Below are positions 51,459 to 61,737 of a stretch of 64,000 bases of DNA, one piece after another. A program made the position numbers and the translations under genes. The DNA comes from Pseudomonas sp. 6D_7.1_Bac1 (GTDB taxonomy: Bacteria; Pseudomonadota; Gammaproteobacteria; Pseudomonadales; Pseudomonadaceae): contig NZ_JANLNW010000051.1 in assembly GCF_025465945.1 (NCBI RefSeq), positions 186,001 through 250,000 on the forward strand, written 5' to 3'. The notes under the pieces are model-generated. The model ran no database searches. It saw nothing but the letters and a program-made list of their open reading frames with translations, and was not told the origin of the DNA. Every line of letters begins with the position of its first letter. The first letter of the stretch is position 1.

Positions 51459-52760
51459 TCAGACCGGTGTCGGCAACCACAACCGGAACCTCGCCCCGCC
51501 CAGCGGCGAGGTTTCGGCCGTCAGCGTGCCGCCCTGGGCTTCCAGCGCCCTACGGCTGATGGCCAGGCCCAGGCCAAACCCGCCCGTGGCGCGGTCGCGG
51601 CTGCGGTCCAGCCGATAGAACGGCTCGAAGATCCGCTCACGTTCGTCTTCCGGGATGCCGATGCCGTCGTCGTCAACCCAGATTTCGCAGCCTTTGGGGC
51701 ACACCTGCACGCCGATCTGAATACGTTTTTCGCAGTAACGCATGGCATTGCGCAGCAGGTTCTGGATCGCTCGGGCAGCCAGGCGCGGGTCGAGGCTGAA
51801 GCGTTCGAGTTGACCGTGCAGCAACACGTCGATGACGATATCCGGTGACTCAAGTTCCTCATCGACGCTGCCCAGAATGCTGTCGATGAACTCATCCAGC
51901 GACACGTCCACCTGCTCAGGCATTCGCGCCGGATTTTGCAGGCGGCTGTAGGAAAGCAATTCCAGCACCAGTTCATCCAGTTCACGAATGTGTGCAACCA
52001 ACCCTTGCAAACGCTCGCGGCTGGCGGCCGGCAAGTCGTCGGACAGCGCCAGCGCCAGGCCGAAATCCAGTCGGGTCAGCGGCGTGCGCAGTTCGTGGGA
52101 CACCGCATTGAGCAAGTCACGCTGCTGGTTCAAGAGGTTTTCGATGTCGCCGGCCATGGTGTCGAAGACATGGGCCAGGCTGCCGATGTTCGAGCTCGGC
52201 GCAATCTGCGTGCGCTCGCTCAAGTGGCCCTTGCCGAAGCGCTCGGCGGTATGTTTCAGGCGCTCCAGGTCGCGCCAGTGCGGCCGCAGCCAGATCAGCA
52301 GGCAAGCCAGCAGCGCGGCACCGATCAGCACGTTGATGCTCCAGTACAGCAAATTGACGTCCAGCGGATCCGGCGGCACCACCAGTTTCACCGACAGCTG
52401 TTCATCCAGCGGTGACACCGCCAGGGTGCGCCAACCCCAGTCGCCCATGCGGATGACCTTTTCACCGCGCTCCAGACGTTCACGTTCGTAGGGTGTGAAG
52501 TCCGCGTCGTCATTGCGCACCAGCACCACATGCAGCGGGCTGAAGTCTTTGTCCAGTTGCGTCGCCAGGCGCGTCCATTGCTCGCTCGGCACCGCGTGAA
52601 ACTGCTTGACGATCAGGTTCTGCAAACCCCGGGACTGATCAAGGTTGTAGTTCTGGAAACGCTCGTGAAAAGCCTTGATCACCAGATCCGGAATGAAATA
52701 GATCGCGGCACTGAAGGTGACGATGGTGATCAGGTAGAGGCGGATCAGAATGCGCAGCAT
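51459..52760 (-). CDS. RstB-like sensor histidine kinase
   Basis: 433 residues, the same length as E. coli RstB. Helices near 5-25 and 135-160 flank a periplasmic domain. HAMP: RLKHTAERFGKGHL. Phosphoacceptor His: VSHELRTPLTRLDFG. ATP site: LLRNAMRYC, DDDGIGIP and GFGLGLAI. ATG 52760 was chosen; the longer ORF start at 52955 lies in the regulator gene. It is 4 bases after the regulator stop in one operon. Confidence 0.9.
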   Translation of the reverse strand: MLRILIRLYLITIVTFSAAIYFIPDLVIKAFHERFQNYNLDQSRGLQNLIVKQFHAVPSEQWTRLATQLDKDFSPLHVVLVRNDDADFTPYERERLERGEKVIRMGDWGWRTLAVSPLDEQLSVKLVVPPDPLDVNLLYWSINVLIGAALLACLLIWLRPHWRDLERLKHTAERFGKGHLSERTQIAPSSNIGSLAHVFDTMAGDIENLLNQQRDLLNAVSHELRTPLTRLDFGLALALSDDLPAASRERLQGLVAHIRELDELVLELLSYSRLQNPARMPEQVDVSLDEFIDSILGSVDEELESPDIVIDVLLHGQLERFSLDPRLAARAIQNLLRNAMRYCEKRIQIGVQVCPKGCEIWVDDDGIGIPEDERERIFEPFYRLDRSRDRATGGFGLGLAISRRALEAQGGTLTAETSPLGGARFRLWLPTPV

Positions 52761-52764
52761 GGTG

Positions 52765-53466
52765 TCAGCATTCCCACTCGGAACGACTGAACAGATAGCC
52801 CTTGCCCCACACGGTCTTGATCTTGCGCGCTTCGCCGGCGTGGTCGTCGAACTTGCGCCGCAGCTTGGAAATCGCCACATCCACCGAACGGTCGGTGCCG
52901 TTGAATTCAATGCCGCGCAGGCGCTGCAGGATCTGGTCGCGGCTGAGCACTTCACCGGCGTGGCGAGCCAGCACCACCAGCAGGTTGTATTCGCCGCTGG
53001 ACAGTTCGACCAACTGTTCGCGCCAGGTCACGGTGCGCTCCGACAGGTCAATGCACAGGTTGCCCATGAGGATCCGGTCGCTGGCGGTCTGTGGCTCGTT
53101 CAGGCTGCTGCGCCGCAACAAGGTGCGCACCCGGGCCAGCAACACTCGCGGCTCACAGGGTTTAGTCACGTAATCGTCAGCGCCCATCTCCAGCCCCAAC
53201 ACCTGGTCGTGACTGTCGTCGCGGGCCGTCAGCATGAGAATCGGCAAGGTCGCCGAATCGGCGCGCAGCAAACGACAGACCTGCAGACCATCAAGGCCCG
53301 GCAGCATCAGGTCGAGGATCACCAGATCCGGCGGATTGACCCGCGCCCGTTCGCGCACCTGGTCGCCCCGGCTGATCACACTGACCTGATAGCCATTGCG
53401 TTCAAGGTAGCTGGCGATCAGTTCAGAGAGCGCGGAGTCGTCTTCGACCAGGAGGATGTTGGGCAT
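52765..53466 (-). CDS. RstA-like response regulator
   Basis: 233 residues, OmpR family. Receiver: LLVEDDSALSELI, the phosphoacceptor in DLMLPGLDG and VTKPCEP. Output: LSSGEYNLLVVLARH, GIEFNGTDRSVDVAISKLRRK and IKTVWGKGYLFSRSEWE, which resembles the RstA C-terminus. It is divergent from the RND pump genes and may control them, but the gap of about 300 bases also holds a REP element. Confidence 0.9.
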   Translation of the reverse strand: MPNILLVEDDSALSELIASYLERNGYQVSVISRGDQVRERARVNPPDLVILDLMLPGLDGLQVCRLLRADSATLPILMLTARDDSHDQVLGLEMGADDYVTKPCEPRVLLARVRTLLRRSSLNEPQTASDRILMGNLCIDLSERTVTWREQLVELSSGEYNLLVVLARHAGEVLSRDQILQRLRGIEFNGTDRSVDVAISKLRRKFDDHAGEARKIKTVWGKGYLFSRSEWEC

Positions 53467-53503
53467 GGGTGTTTCCAGAAAGTGCAGTGGCTTCTGTTAA
53501 ACC

Positions 53504-53602
53504 GCTATCGCGAGCAGGCTCGCTCCCACAAGGGATCTGTTGTGCACACAGATGTTGTGAACACCACCAAACCACTGTGGGAGCGAGCCTGCTCGCGATA
53601 GC
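53504..53602. repeat. REP inverted pair (GCTCGCTCCCACA type)
   Basis: The arms 53504-53530 and 53576-53602 are perfect inverted repeats of 27 bases, starting GCTATCGCGAGCAGG. This is the abundant Pseudomonas REP with GGGAGCGAGCCTGCTCGCGA. It lies in the divergent gap between rstA-like and RND genes. Confidence 0.92.
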
Positions 53603-53761
53603 AATCTATCAGACGCAAAAAAATTCAAGGCGCAAAGGATATACGCCCTCACGCGTGCGTGAGTAAAACCCTTACACAATTTCACACAGCACCTACAAAG
53701 CTTCACCGCTACGCTCGTCCCCTCCCCGTAGGATGCTGGGGGTCATTATTGGGGTATTCAC

Positions 53762-54919
53762 ATGTCAAAGAACCTGTTTGCGAAGCTCGGCCTGATTGCC
53801 TTGGCAATGACGCTGAGCGCGTGTGACAAGTCCTCCACCGCCGAAAACGCGGCGCCGCTGGCCACGGTCCGGATCGAAACCATCGAAGCCCGGCCACTGT
53901 CGATCAGCAGCGAACTGAGTGGGCGGATCGCCGCACCACGGATCGCTGAAGTCCGCGCCCGGGTGGCCGGCGTCGTCTTGCAACGGACCTTCCACGAAGG
54001 CGGCGACGTCAAACAAGGCGACGTGCTGTTTCGCATCGATCCGGCACCGTTCAAGGCCGATCTGGACAGCGCTCAGGCGGCGCTGCGCAAGGCCGAGGCC
54101 AATGCCTTTCAAGCGCGATTGCAGGAACAGCGTTACGCCCAGTTGATCGAAGGCAATGCCATCAGCGGCCAGGATTACGACAACGCCCGCGCCAGTGTCC
54201 GGCAGACCGCCGCCGATGTCGCGGCCAATCAGGCAGCGGTGCAACGGGCGAAACTGAACCTGGGTTACGCCACCGTCACTGCACCGATTTCCGGGCGCAT
54301 CGGTCGCGCGCTGGTCACCGAAGGCGCACTGGTCGGGCAGAACGAAAGCACGCCCTTGGCGCTGATCCAGCAACTGGACCCGATCCACGCTGACCTGACC
54401 CAGTCGACCCGCGAACTCAACGATTTGCGCCGGGCCTTCCGTGCCGGGCAGTTGCAGCAGGTCGGTCAGGATCAGGCCAAAGCCACGCTGATTCAGGACG
54501 ACGGCAGCCTCTATCCATTACCGGGCAAGCTGCTGTTCGCCGACATCAGCGTCGACCCGAGCACCGGCCAGATCATCCTGCGCAGCGAGTTCCCCAACCC
54601 GGACCTCGACCTGCTGCCAGGCAGTTTCATCCGCGTGCGCCTGGAGCAAGCGGTAAACCAGCAAGGTATCAGCGTGCCGCAACGGGCGATCCTGCGGGAC
54701 AGCGCCGGCGTTGCTCAAGTGCTGTTGCTCGACGCCGAAGCCCGCGTCAGTCAGCAACCGGTGCAGCTTGGCCAGGTGCAGAAGGATCGCTGGATCGTTA
54801 CCGGCGGCCTCAAACCCGGCGACCGCATTGTCATCGAAGGCCTGCAGCACGCCCGTCCCGGCGAAAAAGTGCAGATCGACAACACCCCTCTTCCACTTGC
54901 CCAGGTAACCGGGCAGTAG
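53762..54919 (+). CDS. RND efflux periplasmic adaptor (membrane fusion) lipoprotein
   Basis: 385 residues. Signal peptide with lipobox (LSAC) at residues about 18-21, so it is lipid anchored. Adaptor parts in order: barrel-sandwich lipoyl (SGRIAAPRIAEVRARVAGVV), alpha-hairpin (residues about 95-165), lipoyl half (LGYATVTAPISGRIGRALV), beta-barrel and membrane-proximal domain. It works with the transporter encoded next (16-base gap). No outer-membrane channel gene follows, so it probably uses a shared OprM/TolC-type protein. Confidence 0.92.
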   Translation: MSKNLFAKLGLIALAMTLSACDKSSTAENAAPLATVRIETIEARPLSISSELSGRIAAPRIAEVRARVAGVVLQRTFHEGGDVKQGDVLFRIDPAPFKADLDSAQAALRKAEANAFQARLQEQRYAQLIEGNAISGQDYDNARASVRQTAADVAANQAAVQRAKLNLGYATVTAPISGRIGRALVTEGALVGQNESTPLALIQQLDPIHADLTQSTRELNDLRRAFRAGQLQQVGQDQAKATLIQDDGSLYPLPGKLLFADISVDPSTGQIILRSEFPNPDLDLLPGSFIRVRLEQAVNQQGISVPQRAILRDSAGVAQVLLLDAEARVSQQPVQLGQVQKDRWIVTGGLKPGDRIVIEGLQHARPGEKVQIDNTPLPLAQVTGQ

Positions 54920-54935
54920 GCAGGACACAGACTTT

Positions 54936-57900
54936 ATGCCGCAATTCTTTATCGACCGCCCGGTGTTCGCCTGGGTGGTCGCGCTGTTTATCCTGTTGGC
55001 AGGTAGCTTGGCCATCCCACTGCTGCCGGTCGCGCAGTACCCCGACGTGGCGCCGCCGAAGGTCGAAATCTACGCGGTGTACCCCGGTGCCTCGGCGCAA
55101 ACCGTCGATGAAAGCGTGGTCAGCCTGATCGAGGGCGAACTCAACGGCGCCAACCACCTGCTGTATTTCGAATCCCAGAGCAGCCTCGGTACCGCCACCA
55201 TCACCGCAACCTTTCAGCCTGGCACTGATCCGGAAATGGCTCAGGTCGATGTGCAAAACCGCCTCAAAGTGGTCGAGTCGCGCCTGCCGCAAGCGGTGAT
55301 TCAGCAAGGCTTGCAGGTCGAAAAAGTCTCGTCCGGCTTCCTGCTGTTGATCACCCTCACCTCCAGCGACGGCAAGCTCAATGACGTCGCGCTCAGCGAC
55401 TATCTGGCGCGCAACGTGATGAACGAAATCAAGCGTCTGGACGGCGTCGGCAAGGCCCAGTTGTATGGCGCCGAACGGGCCATGCGGATCTGGATCGACC
55501 CGCAGAAACTGATTGGCTTCAACCTGACCCCGGCCGACGTCAACGCCGCGATTGTCGCGCAAAACGCTCAGGTCTCGGCCGGTAGCATCGGTGACTTGCC
55601 GACCCGCACCACTCAGGAAATCACCGCGACGGTGCTGGTGAAAGGTCAGCTCTCGACCCCGGAAGAGTTCGCCGACATTGTGCTGCGGGCCAACCCCGAC
55701 GGCTCCACGGTGCGTGTGGGCGATGTGGCGCGGGTCGAAATCGGCAGCCAGGAATACCAGTTCTCCACCCGCCTCAATGGCAAACCGTCGACCGCTGTCA
55801 GCGTGCAGCTGTCGCCCGGTGCCAACGCCTTGAGCACCGCCACCCTGGTGCGCGAGAAGATGGACGAACTGGCGCGCTACTTCCCGGCCGGCGTGGAGTA
55901 CAAGATCCCGTACGACACTTCGCCGTTCGTCAAAGTCTCGATCACCAAAGTGCTCGTCACCCTCTTTGAGGCCATGGTGCTGGTGTTTGCGGTGATGTTC
56001 CTGTTCCTGCAAAACATCCGCTACACGCTGATCCCGACCCTGGTGGTGCCGGTGGCGCTGATGGGCACCTTTGCGACCATGTTGGCGCTGGGCTTTTCGA
56101 TCAACGTGTTGACCATGTTCGGCATGGTGCTGGCGATCGGCATTCTGGTGGACGACGCCATCGTGGTCGTGGAAAACGTCGAGCGGATCATGGCCAACGA
56201 AGGCCTGTCGCCCAAAGAAGCCACGCGCAAGGCGATGAGCCAGATCACCGGGGCGATCATTGGCATCACCTTGGTGCTGGTGGCGGTGTTTATCCCGATG
56301 GCGTTCATGCAGGGCTCGGTCGGGGTGATTTACCAGCAGTTCTCGCTGTCGATGGCCACTTCGATCCTGTTCTCGGCGTTCCTGGCCCTGACCTTGACCC
56401 CGGCACTCTGCGCCACGCTGCTCAAACCGATCGCCAAGGGTGAACATCACGCCAAGGGTGGTTTTTTTGGCTGGTTCAACCGGCGCTTTGAACAACTGAC
56501 CGAGCGCTATGAAGGCTGGGTTGTGTATGCACTCAAACGCAGCGGCCGTTATCTGCTGATTTATGGTGTGCTGTTGATCGGCCTGGTGTTTTGCTTCAGC
56601 CGCCTGCCCTCTTCATTCCTGCCGGTCGAAGACCAGGGTTACACCATCACCGACATTCAACTGCCGCCGGGCGCCAGCAAGAACCGCACGGTGCAGGTGG
56701 TGGAGCAGATCGAAGCGCACAACGCTACTGAACCAGGCGTCGGCGACAGCACGGTGATTCTCGGCTTCAGTTTTTCCGGGAGCGGCCAGAACGCCGCCTT
56801 GGCGTTCACCACACTCAAGGATTGGTCTGAGCGCGGTAGCGCTGACTCGGCGGCCTCGATTGCCGACCGCGCCAACATTGCTCTGAGCCAGATCAAGGAC
56901 GCCGTGGCCTTCGCCGTGCTGCCTCCGCCCGTGAATGGTTTGGGTACGTCCAGCGGTTTCGAGTTCCGTCTGCAAGACCGGGGTGGCCTTGGCCATGCCG
57001 CGCTGATGCAAGCACGCACTGCGTTGCTGGCGGCCGCCGAGAAGAGCCCGATCCTGATGAATGTGCGCGAAAGCGCCTTGGCTGAAGCACCGCAAGTGCA
57101 ACTGGAGGTCGACCGCAAGCAGGCCAATGCCTTGGGCGTTTCGTTTGCCGATATCGGCAACGTGCTGTCCACCTCCGTGGGTTCGGCCTATATCAACGAC
57201 TTCCCCAACCAGGGGCGGATGCAACGGGTCGTGGTTCAGGCCGAAGGTGATCAACGCAGTCAGGTTGATGACCTGCTGAAGATCCACGTGCGCAACAACA
57301 CCGGAAAAATGGTGCCGTTGTCGGCGTTCGTCCAGGCCAAATGGACCCAGGGGCCGGCGCAGCTGACGCGCTATAACGGTTACCCGGCCATCAGCATTTC
57401 CGGTGAACCGAGCCCCGGTCACAGCACCGGTGAAGCGATGGCGGAAATCGAGCGCCTGGTCGCCCAAGGCCCGGCGGGCCTGGGTCAGGAATGGACCGGG
57501 TTGTCGTTGCAGGAACGGCTGTCCGGCAGTCAGGCACCGATTCTGCTCGGCTTGTCGTTGTTGATCGTGTTTCTGTGTCTCGCGGCGCTGTACGAGAGCT
57601 GGTCGATCCCGACCTCGGTGCTGCTGGTGGTGCCGCTGGGTGTGCTCGGCGCCGTGCTGGCCGTGACCCTGCGCGGAATGCCCAACGACGTATTCTTCAA
57701 GGTCGGGCTGATCACCATCATCGGTCTGTCGGCGAAAAACGCGATCCTGATCATCGAGTTCGCCAAGAGCCTGTACGACGAAGGCCATGACCTGATCGAC
57801 GCCACAGTGCAAGCCGCGCGCTTGCGTCTGCGACCGATCATCATGACCTCGCTGGCGTTCATCCTCGGCGTGGTGCCGTTGGCCATCGCCACCGGCGCCA

Positions 57901-58034
57901 GTTCCGCGAGCCAGCAAGCCATCGGCACCGGGGTGATCGGCGGGATGATCACCGCCACGCTGGCGGTGGTGTTTGTGCCGGTGTTTTTTGTGGTGGTGAT
58001 GAGACTGGTGCGCAAGCGACACAAGAACATCTAA
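54936..58034 (+). CDS. RND efflux transporter, HAE1 family
   Basis: 1032 residues, AcrB/MexB-like. N-terminus [16 protein letters not shown]; two large periplasmic loops; helix 4 with [23 protein letters not shown], which holds the proton-relay Asp pair; C-terminal [15 protein letters not shown]. It pumps drugs or other amphiphiles with the adaptor upstream. A two-gene arrangement without an outer-membrane factor is like MexVW, MexJK or MexMN in P. aeruginosa; which one is nearest cannot be told by eye. Confidence 0.93.
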   Translation: MPQFFIDRPVFAWVVALFILLAGSLAIPLLPVAQYPDVAPPKVEIYAVYPGASAQTVDESVVSLIEGELNGANHLLYFESQSSLGTATITATFQPGTDPEMAQVDVQNRLKVVESRLPQAVIQQGLQVEKVSSGFLLLITLTSSDGKLNDVALSDYLARNVMNEIKRLDGVGKAQLYGAERAMRIWIDPQKLIGFNLTPADVNAAIVAQNAQVSAGSIGDLPTRTTQEITATVLVKGQLSTPEEFADIVLRANPDGSTVRVGDVARVEIGSQEYQFSTRLNGKPSTAVSVQLSPGANALSTATLVREKMDELARYFPAGVEYKIPYDTSPFVKVSITKVLVTLFEAMVLVFAVMFLFLQNIRYTLIPTLVVPVALMGTFATMLALGFSINVLTMFGMVLAIGILVDDAIVVVENVERIMANEGLSPKEATRKAMSQITGAIIGITLVLVAVFIPMAFMQGSVGVIYQQFSLSMATSILFSAFLALTLTPALCATLLKPIAKGEHHAKGGFFGWFNRRFEQLTERYEGWVVYALKRSGRYLLIYGVLLIGLVFCFSRLPSSFLPVEDQGYTITDIQLPPGASKNRTVQVVEQIEAHNATEPGVGDSTVILGFSFSGSGQNAALAFTTLKDWSERGSADSAASIADRANIALSQIKDAVAFAVLPPPVNGLGTSSGFEFRLQDRGGLGHAALMQARTALLAAAEKSPILMNVRESALAEAPQVQLEVDRKQANALGVSFADIGNVLSTSVGSAYINDFPNQGRMQRVVVQAEGDQRSQVDDLLKIHVRNNTGKMVPLSAFVQAKWTQGPAQLTRYNGYPAISISGEPSPGHSTGEAMAEIERLVAQGPAGLGQEWTGLSLQERLSGSQAPILLGLSLLIVFLCLAALYESWSIPTSVLLVVPLGVLGAVLAVTLRGMPNDVFFKVGLITIIGLSAKNAILIIEFAKSLYDEGHDLIDATVQAARLRLRPIIMTSLAFILGVVPLAIATGASSASQQAIGTGVIGGMITATLAVVFVPVFFVVVMRLVRKRHKNI

Positions 58035-58050
58035 CAAACAACACCTATCA

Positions 58051-58160
58051 CCTGTGGGAGCGAGCCTGCTCGCGAAGGCGGTCTGTCAGTCAACATCTTT
58101 GTTGGATGTTACGGCCTCATCGTCGGAACGCCGCCCGGAGCCGGCTCGCTCCCACAGGGG
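58051..58160. repeat. REP inverted pair (imperfect)
   Basis: CCTGTGGGAGCGAGCCTGCTCGCG at the left and GGCTCGCTCCCACAGG at the right form an imperfect inverted repeat. It is the same REP family as 53504-53602 and lies just downstream of the RND gene. Confidence 0.85.
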
Positions 58161-58240
58161 TTTTCGTCTGCCTGCTGACTGTGGTCACAAAGGACCTCGC
58201 CGGGCTAAGGTGTTGCAAAACCCTGACCCATCGAGCCTCC

Positions 58241-58882
58241 ATGCCACACCTCCTGCGCACCCACCCTCGCCTGACCGCCGCCACCCTGCTGGGGGTAGCG
58301 GTCGGCATCCTGGCTCCCGCCGACTCGCTCATCAGCAAAATCCTCATCGGCTGGAATGCCGGCGTCTGGATTTACCTGGTGCTGATGCTCTGGCTGACCA
58401 TCCGCGCACAGGCCGATGACGTAAAACGCATTGCCGAAGTCGAGGATGAAAACGCCGGGGTGGTGCTGTTCATCGTCTGTATCGCAGCGATTGCCAGCCT
58501 CGCCGCCATTACCCTGGAACTGGCCGGCAGCAAAGACCTGGAAACCAGCCGCAGACTACTGCACTACGCCTTCACCGGAATGACGGTGATCGGTTCGTGG
58601 TTATTGGTCGGGGTGATTTTCAGCGTGCATTACGCAAGGCTTTTTTACACCTGGAACGGCAAGGACCCGGCACTGCGTTTTGCCGAGGGCCTGCTGACGC
58701 CCAATTACTGGGACTTCCTGTACTTCTCGTTCACCATCGGCGTGGCGGTGCAGACCTCGGACGTCGGGGTAGCGAGCCGCAGTTTGCGCAAGATCGTGCT
58801 GGCACAGTCGTTGATCGGGTTTGTGTTCAACACAGCGATTCTCGGGTTCTCGATCAATATTGCGGCGGGGCTCTTTAGCTGA
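58241..58882 (+). CDS. DUF1345 membrane protein
   Basis: 213 residues with five predicted helices. It matches the DUF1345 pattern: [15 protein letters not shown] near residue 40, [33 protein letters not shown] and [24 protein letters not shown]. The conserved TSD and polar residues in helices suggest a channel or transporter fold, but the function is unknown. ATG 58241 is the natural start; an upstream ATG (58106) lies in the REP region. A bidirectional terminator follows. Confidence 0.88.
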   Translation: MPHLLRTHPRLTAATLLGVAVGILAPADSLISKILIGWNAGVWIYLVLMLWLTIRAQADDVKRIAEVEDENAGVVLFIVCIAAIASLAAITLELAGSKDLETSRRLLHYAFTGMTVIGSWLLVGVIFSVHYARLFYTWNGKDPALRFAEGLLTPNYWDFLYFSFTIGVAVQTSDVGVASRSLRKIVLAQSLIGFVFNTAILGFSINIAAGLFS

Positions 58883-58893
58883 TGGCTACAAAA

Positions 58894-58917
58894 ATGCCCC
58901 GATTTCAGTCGGGGCAT
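58894..58917. terminator. Bidirectional intrinsic terminator
   Basis: ATGCCCCGA and TCGGGGCAT form a perfect 9-bp stem with a TTTCAG loop. The minus-strand side continues into TTTTTGTAGC, and the plus side into CTCTATGC. It separates the convergent DUF1345 and autotransporter genes; the T-run favours the autotransporter transcript. Confidence 0.85.
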
Positions 58918-58944
58918 CTCTATGCACTCATTTAGTCGCGAGGT

Positions 58945-61485
58945 TCAGAAGTTGTAGCTGATCCCTGCACTGGCATTCCACTCCTGATCAATTGTCTTGC
59001 CTTTGCTGGCGCCCAGTTCAGCGTAGACCTGCCAGTTCTTCTGCGCAGGAGCCCAATTGAGCCCGGCGCCGTACTCAGCGCTGGTGGTCGAGAGATTATT
59101 ATTGAAGTCGTTATCGTTGACCCGAACTGCGTTGTTTTTGACAAACTCATGGCCGACCGCTACACGCACTCGAGGTTGCAGCTTGCTGCCATTATCCAAA
59201 ACGATTTCCCGGCCAACGGACATGCCCACTTTGCCCAGCAGTGAGCGCGTGGCCTCAGCATCCACCTGCAAACCATTGTCCAGTTGGTAGTGCTTGCCCT
59301 CGATCGCGGCAGCCGCCACCTGAACGTAAGGCTCCACGAAATAACCCTGGTCAAAGCGGATGTGTTTGCCCACCTCCACCGATGCGCTCAGCCCCAGGCT
59401 CTTGTAATCGCCCTTGGTTCGAGTCCCGTCGCTCATCGTGACGTTGGCCTTGTTGTTGAACTGGTTGACCTGGCTCACGACATCCACATACATACCGCTT
59501 TGGGTGTCGAGCAGCGTACCGTAGATACCCGCATTGAGACTGTCCACCGTCGCTGTAGAGTTATTCTTGAGGTCCATGTCGGTACGACTGGAGCCCACGA
59601 ATGCCCCTAGCAGCCATTGCTGACCGCCCAGTTGCGTCTGTGTGTCGGCCCCCAGGGAAAAGCCGGACTGGTTCTGGGTATAACCGCCGCCATAAGCGTT
59701 GGACACGTTGTACTGGTTGCCATAGGTGCGCATCCACACGCTGTTGCTCAGGTTTTTCACCGCCGTGTCGCTCATTGCCTGGGACGAAGTATCCCCACCA
59801 CTGCTGTTCAGACGACGATCACCCAGCCGGCTGTTGAGCGTGGTCAGTCCTGCGTAAAGAATGCTCGGCCCGTTGCCAGCAATGGCCAGCACCGTGTTGG
59901 TAGAGGCACTGACTGTTTTGTCCGGTTGCAGGAATAAGCCTTCGCCGTCTTTCGATAACTTGTAGGTGAAGGCACCTGCATCGACCAGGCCATTTTGCAA
60001 GGCAAAACTCGCGTCCCCGGACGCGACATTGCCGATCTTGACGGGCGCGGCGCTGACCGGCTCGTTGCCGGTCGCCGAGACCTGCAGTTGATGTTGACCA
60101 CTCGCATTGCCGGTGACGTTCAGGAAGTCGGTGTGACCGTTACTCAAGTCCGTGCCCATGACAAAGGTGCCGTTACCCGACAGATTGACCACATCCAGTT
60201 GCTGAAACCCGTCATTTGCGCCCATGCGCACCACACCATCCTTGAGTGCCAGGTTCTGCACCGAACTATTACCGGTCATCACCCATTGCGCCGAGTTGTT
60301 GATGCCCAGGTTTGTCGAGTTGTCTATCCGGCCGGTCAGGGTGGAACCATTGTCCAACAGCACGGCACCACCGGTGTCGGCCAGTACGTCACCGGTCAGG
60401 GTGCTTCCATGGTCCAGAGTGAGGTTGATGACGTTGTTGACGTTACCCTTGAGTGCCGACGCATTGTCGATCCGTACTGTCGCTCCGCTACCCGCCTGAG
60501 CCAGTACATCGCCGGTCAGGGTGCTTTGGGTGTCGAGAATGACCTGGGCAACGTTTTGCAGATTACCGTTCAACGAAGCACCGTTCTGGAAACGCGCCTG
60601 GACATTGCTGGTGGCATCGACGACCACATTGCCGGTCAGCGCACTGCGATCAACCGTCAGGCCGACCGTTGATCCATCATTGACCTCCAGCACGTTGCCA
60701 TTGCCACCTATCAGGTTCGAACCATTGAGGACATCAATGGCGACGTTGATCCCCGGTCGCCCCTGGTAACCGACAATGATTGCGGAGCCCGTCTTGCCCT
60801 CGACACTGGAGTTGTCGAGCGTCACGTTCGACGCCTGGGCGAGCGCTGCCTCGGTGCCGACCTGCACACCATTGTGCCCACCGATAATCGTGCTGCCCGT
60901 CGCATTGAGCCCGGCATTGGTCAGTCGAATACCATAGCTGGCGGCGTCCGAGGCCTGTACAGAGGAGTTGGTTAAATTCAGTTGGCTGAAGCCAGTGAGA
61001 AATGCGCCACCGTTCAATGCCATCACAGAACTGTTAGTCAGGCTTGCCGTGGACCCTGTCTGAGTGGCATTGCTTCTGATGAGTTGCAGTCCAATGTCGT
61101 TGCTGGTCAGTTGGCTGGCGTTGACGCTCGCCGTACTGTTACTCAGCAATAGGGCGGCCCCGGGACCTGCATTCCCGACGGTTACACCTGTCAGGGTGAA
61201 TGTGGAGCCGATCCGACCGGAAAGCTGTTGGGTACTGCCCCCATTCGCGACCAGGGTGCCGGTGTTGGCAGAGATGTCCAGCGTGTGGGCGCCATTCGAA
61301 ATCAGCGTGGAACCGGGATTGAGAAACCAGCTTTCAATCGTGGGATACGTGTTGTCGATGGTCTGACTGCCACCGACGGGAAGTGTGGCGGCCTGCGCAA
61401 AGTTGCCGATGAACATCAGCAGTAAGAGTGACGCCTCGCTTCGGCCTTTGACTGAAGTTTTTGGCGACAAGAATGGCGTTATCAT
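58945..61485 (-). CDS. Autotransporter (type Va) with pertactin-like passenger
   Basis: 846 residues from ATG 61485 (an in-frame ATG at 61539 would add 18). Signal peptide region ends in FAQA near residue 32. The passenger (about 33-560) is a right-handed beta-helix with many Asn/Ser/Thr/Gly-rich repeats such as STLTGDVLA, SALKGNVNN and STLTGRIDN. The autotransporter barrel (about 585-846) begins at SNSVWMRTYGNQYN and ends in the canonical aromatic C-terminus (ASAGISYNF). No protease or adhesin active motif (e.g. RGD or catalytic triad) is seen. Likely a surface adhesin. No partner gene adjoins. Confidence 0.9.
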   Translation of the reverse strand: MITPFLSPKTSVKGRSEASLLLLMFIGNFAQAATLPVGGSQTIDNTYPTIESWFLNPGSTLISNGAHTLDISANTGTLVANGGSTQQLSGRIGSTFTLTGVTVGNAGPGAALLLSNSTASVNASQLTSNDIGLQLIRSNATQTGSTASLTNSSVMALNGGAFLTGFSQLNLTNSSVQASDAASYGIRLTNAGLNATGSTIIGGHNGVQVGTEAALAQASNVTLDNSSVEGKTGSAIIVGYQGRPGINVAIDVLNGSNLIGGNGNVLEVNDGSTVGLTVDRSALTGNVVVDATSNVQARFQNGASLNGNLQNVAQVILDTQSTLTGDVLAQAGSGATVRIDNASALKGNVNNVINLTLDHGSTLTGDVLADTGGAVLLDNGSTLTGRIDNSTNLGINNSAQWVMTGNSSVQNLALKDGVVRMGANDGFQQLDVVNLSGNGTFVMGTDLSNGHTDFLNVTGNASGQHQLQVSATGNEPVSAAPVKIGNVASGDASFALQNGLVDAGAFTYKLSKDGEGLFLQPDKTVSASTNTVLAIAGNGPSILYAGLTTLNSRLGDRRLNSSGGDTSSQAMSDTAVKNLSNSVWMRTYGNQYNVSNAYGGGYTQNQSGFSLGADTQTQLGGQQWLLGAFVGSSRTDMDLKNNSTATVDSLNAGIYGTLLDTQSGMYVDVVSQVNQFNNKANVTMSDGTRTKGDYKSLGLSASVEVGKHIRFDQGYFVEPYVQVAAAAIEGKHYQLDNGLQVDAEATRSLLGKVGMSVGREIVLDNGSKLQPRVRVAVGHEFVKNNAVRVNDNDFNNNLSTTSAEYGAGLNWAPAQKNWQVYAELGASKGKTIDQEWNASAGISYNF

Positions 61486-61737
61486 ATTGATAGATGACCC
61501 TTTAAGTGGCACTTCGCAACTTTTTCTTCGCGCAGCCATGCGGAAGATAGTACGTATGAAGGGTCGATAGGCTACAGACCGACAGTCTAATGATCTGTAG
61601 GAATAATCTCCCTATTCGTACGAATAGTCTCACGCGCACAGTCATCCGCACTTCAAGTGCAGGTCAACACCAATCTCGACCAACATGAAGGACTGACCTC
61701 CATATTGGTCGGGACAAACAACGGTTATTGCTCGAAA

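Noticed and set aside
54831..58037. Two long minus-strand frames (554 and 474 codons) across the RND gene
   Set aside because: Both are His/Gln/Arg-rich antisense shadows of an obvious RND transporter.
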